Source of the DNA: Bacteroidales bacterium
Lineage (GTDB): Bacteria; Bacteroidota; Bacteroidia; Bacteroidales; UBA7960
Length of the DNA stretch: 5,338 nt
NCBI GenBank assembly: GCA_003557965.1
Contig: PWND01000279.1
Span: 1-5,338 of the forward strand
Direction of reading: 5' to 3'
Shown here: one piece after another, positions 1 through 5,338 of the stretch
How the letters are laid out: every line of letters begins with the position of its first letter
Position numbering within the stretch: position 1 is the stretch's first letter
Notes under the pieces: generated by a model
The model's database searches: none
What the model was told of the DNA's origin: nothing
Seen by the model: the letters and a program-made list of their open reading frames with translations, nothing else
Translations under genes and position numbers: made by a program

Positions 1-2607
1 CTTATAGAACAGCAAAACCTTCATACTTTTATCAAGCTAAACCCTACTTTGCTTGGTGCAAAAGAGTTACGCAGCATATTAAATGAAAAAATGAATTTTA
101 GGTCGCAGGTCCCTGACCAGGCTTTCGAACATGACCTAAAATACAAAGATGCCTTAAATATAATCAGGGCACTGGAAAACTCTGCAAAAGAAAGAAACCT
201 TGAGTTTGGAATAAAGCTTACTAATACACTTGAAACCGTAAATAATAAAGAGGTTTTTGATGATGAAGTAAAAATGATGTACATGAGTGGACGTTCGCTT
301 CATCCATTATCTGTTACTCTTGCAGATAAGTTACAGAATGAATTTTCCGGCAACCTTAACTTGTCCTTTTCCGGTGGTGCTGACGCATTTAATGTTGCAG
401 ATTTAATATCTTGTGGTTTTAAATCAATAACTGTTAGTACTGACTTGCTGAAACCCGGCGGTTATATGCGGTTAAGCCAGTACCTGGAAAACATAAAAGC
501 CTCAATAAAAAAACATAATGCCGGTAGCATTAATGACTTTATCCTAAAAACTGCCAATAAAAAATCATATAACGAGGCTGTGCTTTATAACCTGAAAAAT
601 TATTCAGAAAGTGTTATAAACAATAAAGCTTATAAACGCGATTACCTGGTTGACCCAAATATAAAAACAGGGCGAAAGCTTGAATATTTTGACTGTGTAT
701 CAGCTCCGTGTAGCGACACATGTTCTACGCATCAGGATATTCCTGATTATATGTATTATTCTTCAAAAGAGCAATTCAACAAAGCTTTTGAGGTAATACT
801 ACGAACAAACCCATTCCCTTCTGTAACAGGAATGGTATGCGACCATTTATGTCAAAATAAATGTACACGTATAAATTATGATAATTCGCTATTAATCAGG
901 GAGGTGAAAAGATTTGTTTCTGAGCAGGATGAAGTTAAACTAAAACCCGTTAAGAGCAATAATAAAAAAGTTGCGATAATTGGTTCCGGGCCTGCCGGAA
1001 TGTCGTGTGCATACTATTTAGCTTTAGCAGGATTTTCAGTAGATGTTTTTGAAAGCAAAGACAAGCCAGGAGGCATGGTGCAATATGCCATACCGGGCTT
1101 CAGGCTTACAGACAGTGCTATTGAGAAGGATTTTAAGCGTATTTTCGAACTTGGTGTAAAAATCCATTACAATAAAAAAGTTGATAAAAGCTTGTTTGAA
1201 AATTTAAAAAAGGATTTCAGCTATGTTTTTATCGCAACTGGTGCTCAACTTTCTTCAGAAATAAGCCTTGAAGGCTCAAACGCAGATGGTGTATTAGAGC
1301 CTTTGAAGTTTTTATTTGATGCTAAAGCAGGCAAAGCCACAGGGATAGGCAAAAATGTTGTTATTATTGGTGGCGGAAATACTGCTATGGATGCGGCAAG
1401 AACTGCCTACAGGCTTGTTGGGGATAATGGTAAAATCACTATCGTTTACAGGCGAACTGTTAATGAAATGCCTGCCGACCAGGGAGAAATTAAAGCTGTT
1501 ATCGAAGAAGGGATGAATATAATTGAACTTACAGCACCGGAAAAAATCATTCTAAAAAACAATAATGTTAATAGTTTGCTGTGTTCGAAAATGGAGCTTA
1601 AAGGAAAAGATAAATCAGGAAGGCCGAAACCGGTGAAGATTCCGGATTCGGAATATGAAATTGAGTGTGACACAATAATCCCTGCTATTGGCCAAAAGCT
1701 TGATATTGACTTTGTTGATGAAAAGCTTATTACAAACAACACAATTGAATACACAACCCAAATTAATAATGTATTTATTGGCGGTGATGCCCTAAGAGGT
1801 GCTTCTACAGCCATTAATGCTATTGGCGACGGCAGAAAAATTGCACAGCAAATAATTAATAAAGAAAATATTGAATTTGATATTGCCAAACCAAAAGAGG
1901 AAAAAAGCTTTTCAAAAGAGGAGTTAATAATAAAAAGAGCAAACAGGAAGTACGCTGTTGAACTTAACGAATTACCATTAGATAAGAGAAAAAGCTTTGA
2001 CCTTGTCAGCTATACGCTTAATAAAGAAAAAATTGTGGAAGAAGCAGGACGCTGCTTGTATTGTGACTTGATTTGTGATATTTGTGTTAGTGTTTGCCCA
2101 AATTTTGCAAACTTTTCATACAGTGTGAAACCGGGCTTATATAAACTGCAAAAAGCTGTTAGAACCAATAATGATAAAATAGATTTTGTGGACGATAAAA
2201 ACATTGAAATAAAATTTCCATACCAAATACTAAACATTGCCAACTTTTGCAATGAATGTGGAAATTGTAATACTTTTTGCCCAACATCTGGCGCACCATA
2301 CAAAGACAAACCAAAACTATTTCTTGATGCCACTGCATTCAATGATGCTGAAAACGGCTACATGTATGCCGGATTACAAGGCAGAGAAAACCTGATTTTT
2401 AAAACAAACAATTCTATTAGCACTTTGTCTGATACCGGCAAAGAATACATCTATGAATCAGATTATATGTATGCCAGAATTAGTAAATCAGATTTTCAGC
2501 TTAAAGAAGTTAAATTTACGGCCCTTTGTGCTAAAGAAGCCCGGTTTGAAAATGCATTTAATATGAGCATTATTTTAAAGGGAGCAAAAGAATTATTATC
2601 ATCATGA
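1..2607 (+). CDS. ygfK: YgfK-family flavin/Fe-S oxidoreductase (putative selenate reductase subunit), 5'-partial
   Basis: The frame is open from base 1, so the start lies outside the window; the TTG at 49 is internal. The visible 868 residues (numbered from the first codon) show three modules. Residues 1-175 are the end of a dihydroorotate-dehydrogenase-like TIM barrel, with FGIKLTNT (69-76), SGGADAFN (124-131) and LLKPGGY. Residues about 225-620 are a GltD-like module: cysteines 232, 237, 241 and 280, 284, 288 for N-terminal Fe-S clusters, the FAD motif GSGPAG (328-333), ATGA (412-415), the NAD(P)H motif GGGNTAMDAA (457-466) and a closing GGD (594-596). Next come a cysteine group at 685, 688, 692, 695, 699 and a classic CxxCxxCxxxCP at 750-761. 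This order matches YgfK, which is about 1,030 residues in E. coli, so roughly 150 residues are missing. The family is related to dihydropyrimidine dehydrogenase. It is annotated as a selenate reductase subunit and occurs in bacterial purine/hydantoin catabolism clusters; the true substrate is not evident here. Likely a cytoplasmic NAD(P)H-linked electron-transfer enzyme. Confidence 0.9.
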   Translation, partial: LIEQQNLHTFIKLNPTLLGAKELRSILNEKMNFRSQVPDQAFEHDLKYKDALNIIRALENSAKERNLEFGIKLTNTLETVNNKEVFDDEVKMMYMSGRSLHPLSVTLADKLQNEFSGNLNLSFSGGADAFNVADLISCGFKSITVSTDLLKPGGYMRLSQYLENIKASIKKHNAGSINDFILKTANKKSYNEAVLYNLKNYSESVINNKAYKRDYLVDPNIKTGRKLEYFDCVSAPCSDTCSTHQDIPDYMYYSSKEQFNKAFEVILRTNPFPSVTGMVCDHLCQNKCTRINYDNSLLIREVKRFVSEQDEVKLKPVKSNNKKVAIIGSGPAGMSCAYYLALAGFSVDVFESKDKPGGMVQYAIPGFRLTDSAIEKDFKRIFELGVKIHYNKKVDKSLFENLKKDFSYVFIATGAQLSSEISLEGSNADGVLEPLKFLFDAKAGKATGIGKNVVIIGGGNTAMDAARTAYRLVGDNGKITIVYRRTVNEMPADQGEIKAVIEEGMNIIELTAPEKIILKNNNVNSLLCSKMELKGKDKSGRPKPVKIPDSEYEIECDTIIPAIGQKLDIDFVDEKLITNNTIEYTTQINNVFIGGDALRGASTAINAIGDGRKIAQQIINKENIEFDIAKPKEEKSFSKEELIIKRANRKYAVELNELPLDKRKSFDLVSYTLNKEKIVEEAGRCLYCDLICDICVSVCPNFANFSYSVKPGLYKLQKAVRTNNDKIDFVDDKNIEIKFPYQILNIANFCNECGNCNTFCPTSGAPYKDKPKLFLDATAFNDAENGYMYAGLQGRENLIFKTNNSISTLSDTGKEYIYESDYMYARISKSDFQLKEVKFTALCAKEARFENAFNMSIILKGAKELLSS

Positions 2608-2626
2608 TACAAAGCTTAACAGTTAA

Positions 2627-4696
2627 TTAATCCCGGCTTGCTATTTCTAATATTGCTTTTTTGCTATTGTGATCTATGATATAATTATAAAACCTTACAA
2701 GGCCGTTATACCGCCTTTGGCTTACTGAAGTTTGCGATATCTTTTTGGTAATTTTTTGTGCTATAACATTGTTTTCGTAACTGATATCGTACTCGTAATA
2801 AAAATTCCTGCCCCATGTAACCTGGTGAGGTTCAGGGCTCTCAATCAATACAGTATTTTCAGGCAGTTCTATAGTAATGCTTACTTCTCTTTCAAGTTCA
2901 TTAAAGAGGCTCACAGGATAATTTCTTTCCTCATCCGTAAATTTACTTTCTTTTATAGCTTCGAAAGCCAAAGGCTCTAAGATAACTTCATTTCCAAAAA
3001 TCTGTGCGTAACCGTCAATTTTTAGTTCTCCATTCACAACAAATGGATCTCCGGATGATTTTCCCTCGGTAATATTTATATTAGTTACTTCCACGCCTGC
3101 ATGCCGCTGAAAATAGTATTTAAAGTATTCTTCGCCATATTTAGAATACCTTTTATTATCAATGTAGCTTTGAACATAAAGACTTTTTATCTCAAAAGTG
3201 CCGGTTAACATGCCACTTTCATCAAGAGACAGGTTTATTTCTTTTTTGGTTTTTGCGGGTTTAGGATTTTTAATATCAATATATCTCAACCTGGAACTAT
3301 GAAGAAGCTTTCCCCTGTCATTTAAAACCCTTACCGGCAGGTATCCGGGAGGCAAATGCGGTTCAGTTGCATCCAGAAGCATATAGTCACCATTTTCATC
3401 AAATGCAGCAACAATAACATAATTCAACTCTGACAGTGTTGGTGCATCAAGAAGTATAACATTATCAACTGTACTTAGCACAACAGGGTGGGCGTCAATG
3501 CCCATATTTCTTAATTTCACACAAAGCATTAGGTTTATTTCTGCACTGTTGCCAACTCCTTTTTCCAATACTTCATCAGGTTTGTCTGATGCAAATAGGC
3601 TTCTTCTTTCGTTCCAACTAATGTTTTCTTTAATCAGGTTGTAAGCATTTGTTACATCTGTTTCAAAACAACCACTTCTGTTTACTGAAAAATTTTGGGC
3701 TAACAAACTTTGGGCTGATAATATATACTCGCCAAAACTTTTGCGCTTGTTGAGATATTTCATTACGCTTTCCCAACTATCAGCATAATAATGTGAAGGT
3801 AGATTGTCAAACTCAACTGACAAAAGCTCAAACGACATATTAGAAGCATAATTTCTGATCCCTCGAATATGCGATTCAGGCTCAAAAGCCGGCAAGTCTT
3901 TAGCCACCCAATTATAACTTGTTCCAAACACATTAATATTAACATAACGGTTTTGGACATCAACACCATAAGCCTGGGTGCCAACGTTAACTCTAATGGT
4001 TTCTGAAAAGCGGTTTTCAGATTTGCTTATCAATTCATCTAACCCACGATAGCGCATTCTGTAAGTAAAAAATGTTGGCAAATCAAGTCTGAACTCAGTA
4101 TACTTCACAGGTATTAATCTCTGAAATTGCCATGTAGGCAAATAGTGCAAAAAATCGGAAGTTACAGTATATCTGACTTCAATAACTGATCCCGGCCTTA
4201 CTTCCGGCAGGGCAAACTGTAATGATTTCCAGTTGTTGTCTAAGTCAGCAGTATGTCCTGCCCTCTGACGAACTCTTTGTCGCCTGATCCTGCCATCTTC
4301 TATATTATATACATGAGCCCTGAAGTTTCTAATCCTGTCTCTGCCTTCTGAAGTTTCGTAATATGGTACTGAAACATCTCCTAAACCTACCCCCCTGTCG
4401 TTTAAAATTATTATTCTGAATTTCCTTTCCAGCTCATACTGAAAGCCGGCATCACGTTCTAATATAAATCGGCAATGCCCAATATCGCCTATAACAACAG
4501 CAGGTGCATCAGGATATTTTTCAATGTATTTTTTTACATCCATATTTTCGGCTGAAATATCGCCAAACTCAAAAGCAATTTCCTGAGAAAAAGTTCTTTC
4601 TGTTGATAAGATTACTATTATTGAAAAAAACAGTTTTATGAAGTATGAGCTGCGCATTTTATGAGGTATTGATTTGTATATTAATAATAATTTCAT
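2627..4696 (-). CDS. Exported DUF3857 / transglutaminase-like domain protein, probable pseudoenzyme
   Basis: This is a complete 689-residue protein. A signal peptide is visible: basic residues (MRSSYFIK, from Met14), a hydrophobic stretch LFFSIIVIL, and a likely cleavage near FSQ at residues 36-38. There is no lipobox cysteine, so it is probably periplasmic or surface-exposed. Residues about 75-270 look like the beta-rich DUF3857 domain, about 310-450 like a transglutaminase core, and about 480-689 like the C-terminal beta domain often annotated DUF3858; this order is common in Bacteroidota. In the core, the segment GVGNSAEINL carries Ser384 where active transglutaminases have Cys, and ELNYVIV carries Asn425 where His is expected. 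Asp442 in LLDATEP is kept. This suggests binding or scaffolding rather than catalysis; family function is unknown. The start is ambiguous. ATG at 4694-4696 has a weak GGA-type site about 7-12 bases upstream, while Met14 (ATG at 4655-4657) gives a more conventional signal peptide. The gene converges on ygfK and lies 107 bp downstream of the transposase on the same strand. Confidence 0.85.
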   Translation of the reverse strand: MKLLLIYKSIPHKMRSSYFIKLFFSIIVILSTERTFSQEIAFEFGDISAENMDVKKYIEKYPDAPAVVIGDIGHCRFILERDAGFQYELERKFRIIILNDRGVGLGDVSVPYYETSEGRDRIRNFRAHVYNIEDGRIRRQRVRQRAGHTADLDNNWKSLQFALPEVRPGSVIEVRYTVTSDFLHYLPTWQFQRLIPVKYTEFRLDLPTFFTYRMRYRGLDELISKSENRFSETIRVNVGTQAYGVDVQNRYVNINVFGTSYNWVAKDLPAFEPESHIRGIRNYASNMSFELLSVEFDNLPSHYYADSWESVMKYLNKRKSFGEYILSAQSLLAQNFSVNRSGCFETDVTNAYNLIKENISWNERRSLFASDKPDEVLEKGVGNSAEINLMLCVKLRNMGIDAHPVVLSTVDNVILLDAPTLSELNYVIVAAFDENGDYMLLDATEPHLPPGYLPVRVLNDRGKLLHSSRLRYIDIKNPKPAKTKKEINLSLDESGMLTGTFEIKSLYVQSYIDNKRYSKYGEEYFKYYFQRHAGVEVTNINITEGKSSGDPFVVNGELKIDGYAQIFGNEVILEPLAFEAIKESKFTDEERNYPVSLFNELEREVSITIELPENTVLIESPEPHQVTWGRNFYYEYDISYENNVIAQKITKKISQTSVSQRRYNGLVRFYNYIIDHNSKKAILEIASRD
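4655..4657 (-). other. Alternative start codon of the DUF3857 gene (Met14)
   Basis: An in-frame ATG 39 bases inside the longer reading yields a protein beginning MRSSYFIK followed directly by the hydrophobic core, which is a textbook signal peptide. The longer form adds 13 residues containing another hydrophobic patch (LLLIY), giving an unusually long n-region. No clear Shine-Dalgarno site precedes this ATG, which is common in Bacteroidota. Confidence 0.45.
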
Positions 4697-4719
4697 ATCA
4701 TTACTGTCCGATAAAAATA

Positions 4720-4727
4720 CAAAATTA
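4720..4727 (-). promoter_or_regulatory. Candidate Bacteroidota -7 element (TAnnTTTG) for the DUF3857 gene
   Basis: Read on the - strand this is TAATTTTG, an exact match to the Bacteroidota -7 consensus TAnnTTTG. It would place transcription start near 4715, about 18 bases before the ATG at 4696 or about 57 before the ATG at 4657. No convincing TTTG -33 element is found 19-21 bases upstream, where the sequence is only A/T. In such AT-rich DNA the match could be chance. Confidence 0.35.
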
Positions 4728-4757
4728 ATTGCATGATTTTTTAATTAATATATTTAC

Positions 4758-4805
4758 AGGGAGTTACGATTCGTAATTTTTTGATTTTAAAAAGTAAGCC
4801 TCCCT
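4758..4805. repeat. Bulged inverted repeat at the transposase stop codon
   Basis: The arms are AGGGAGTTAC (4758-4767) and GTAAGCCTCCCT (4794-4805). They pair over 10 bp with a 2-base GC bulge and a 26-base loop. The right arm overlaps the first two bases of the transposase stop triplet. In the transposase transcript this could fold as a hairpin just after the coding region, but no T-run follows it on that strand, so it is not a standard intrinsic terminator. It could instead be part of the IS end, or an element blocking read-through. Confidence 0.45.
4764..4776. repeat. Short perfect palindrome TTACGATTCGTAA
   Basis: TTACGA and TCGTAA are perfect reverse complements around a single central base. 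On the + strand the palindrome runs straight into a run of six T (TTTTTT, counting from 4777), so it resembles a very short intrinsic terminator with a 5-bp stem. No + strand gene is upstream to use it. It lies inside the loop and left arm of the larger inverted repeat, so the two structures are mutually exclusive. Confidence 0.4.
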
Positions 4806-5338
4806 AAAATAAAGATGGCTGCATCAATTCATCGTAAGTTTTCTGCCAATCTTTATCCGGATTTTCAAGGAATCTGAGTAAATGTAGATAATTAAACAAG
4901 TGAATCTTGCAAAAACTGACCAAGTTTGAAAATGCCCATTGTCTCTTTAGCATTTTTTGGACTACAGTCATTAACAGGTTTGCAATTAAAGCACAGTATA
5001 TCTGTATTTTTATGGCATTTTCATTATCTCCCAAAAAGTATTTTAATGGGAAGTTTTGCTTTAATTGTTTAAAAAGCAGTTCAATTTGCCAGCGGAGTTT
5101 ATAGATAGCGGCTATCAAATCAGCTCTCATTTCAAACAGGTTTGTCAAAAATTCAAAGCGTCTTTTGAGTACTCTGTCATAAAATTGAACCTTACGAAGT
5201 TTTAATGGTTTTGTGCCATTGTCGTTTTTCACTTGAATTTCAATAATTTCATCCTTCTCAACTCCACTATGTATGTTATCATCTATCTCGCTGTCTGTTA
5301 ATGTTTCATAGACCGCATTATCTTTAATTCGTGTAACA
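4804..5338 (-). CDS. IS4-family DDE transposase, C-terminal part (N-terminus beyond right edge)
   Basis: The frame stays open to the right edge, giving 177 visible residues. The GTG at 5230-5232 is an internal codon, not the start. The first visible residues, VTRIKDNAVYE, match the strand that follows the second catalytic Asp in IS4-type transposases, so both Asp residues lie outside the window. The IS4 signature Y-(2)-R-(3)-E-(6)-K is perfect: Tyr79, Arg82, Glu86, Lys93 of the visible part, in IYKLRWQIELLFKQLK. Glu86 (codon 5080-5082) is the third residue of the DDE triad. A hydrophobic helical segment (ALIANLLMTVV) and a C-terminus ending in QPSLF follow, which is a normal family ending. 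No frameshift or internal stop is seen in the visible part, so the copy may be intact. The protein cuts and pastes its own element by DNA strand transfer. It reads toward the DUF3857 gene. The exact IS4 subgroup cannot be named without the rest of the element. Confidence 0.9.
   Translation of the reverse strand, partial: VTRIKDNAVYETLTDSEIDDNIHSGVEKDEIIEIQVKNDNGTKPLKLRKVQFYDRVLKRRFEFLTNLFEMRADLIAAIYKLRWQIELLFKQLKQNFPLKYFLGDNENAIKIQIYCALIANLLMTVVQKMLKRQWAFSNLVSFCKIHLFNYLHLLRFLENPDKDWQKTYDELMQPSLF

Larger units (their letters stand above)
4758..5338 (-). mobile_element. Insertion sequence (IS4 family), one end plus most of the transposase C-terminus
   Basis: The transposase defines an IS4-family element whose distal end lies beyond the right edge. 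Transposase genes of this family normally stop close to the terminal inverted repeat, so the visible end should lie within a few tens of bases of the stop codon at 4804-4806. The left boundary given here (4758) is the outer edge of an inverted repeat and is only a guess. With the other terminus absent, neither the terminal repeats nor the target duplication can be matched. Confidence 0.5.

Noticed and set aside
49..51. TTG as the start of ygfK
   Set aside because: The frame continues upstream to base 1, and the preceding residues (HTFIKLNPT before LLGAKEL) match the conserved 'K-x-NPTLLG' stretch of YgfK, so the protein begins outside the window.
649..1860. Stand-alone glutamate synthase small subunit (GltD)
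   Set aside because: The GltD-like module is continuous in frame with an upstream DHOD-like barrel and a downstream double Fe-S domain, an arrangement of YgfK rather than GltD.
1446..2342. Antisense open frames (about 147 and 110 codons) within the ygfK coding region
   Set aside because: They are shadows of the strongly supported + strand gene. Their translations have no recognisable motif and are rich in Ser/Ile/Leu, as expected from the reverse of AT-rich coding DNA.
2732..2980. Open + strand frame of 82 codons inside the DUF3857 gene
   Set aside because: It lies wholly antisense to a well-supported gene, is not conserved-looking and has no ribosome site.
4724..4749. Inverted repeat ATTAATT / AATTAAT with 12-base spacing
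   Set aside because: It is made only of A and T in a very AT-rich spacer; chance pairing is likely, and no function can be argued.
4907..5104. Open + strand frame of 65 codons inside the transposase
   Set aside because: It is antisense to the IS4 signature region and no family is recognisable.

Overview
The window suggests a low-GC member of the Bacteroidota. The signals are a secreted DUF3857/transglutaminase-like protein with a signal peptide ending in '-FSQ', a weak TAnnTTTG promoter element, the near absence of strong Shine-Dalgarno sites, and AT-rich coding sequence. This assignment is inferred from style and family content; no rRNA or marker gene is present.

Layout: (1) Bases 1-2607 (+) hold the C-terminal 868 residues of a large flavin/iron-sulfur oxidoreductase of the YgfK family ('putative selenate reductase subunit'). 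Its start lies beyond the left edge. (2) Bases 2627-4696 (-) hold a complete, probably exported DUF3857-transglutaminase-like protein. It converges on ygfK with only 19 bp between the stop codons. (3) Bases 4697-4803 are a very AT-rich spacer with a candidate promoter, a bulged inverted repeat and a short palindrome. (4) Bases 4804-5338 (-) hold the C-terminal part of an IS4-family DDE transposase that runs off the right edge and reads toward gene 2.

The three genes do not form an obvious single pathway. YgfK is a cytoplasmic electron-transfer protein whose relatives sit in purine/hydantoin catabolism clusters, but those partner genes would have to lie to the left of the window. The DUF3857 protein is an envelope protein of unknown function, and the residues at two of its three transglutaminase catalytic positions appear substituted. 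The insertion sequence sits just upstream of it and could influence its transcription. I see no tRNA, rRNA, CRISPR array or clearly new system. The most notable points are the YgfK homologue, the apparently inactive transglutaminase fold, and the IS end next to the DUF3857 gene promoter.
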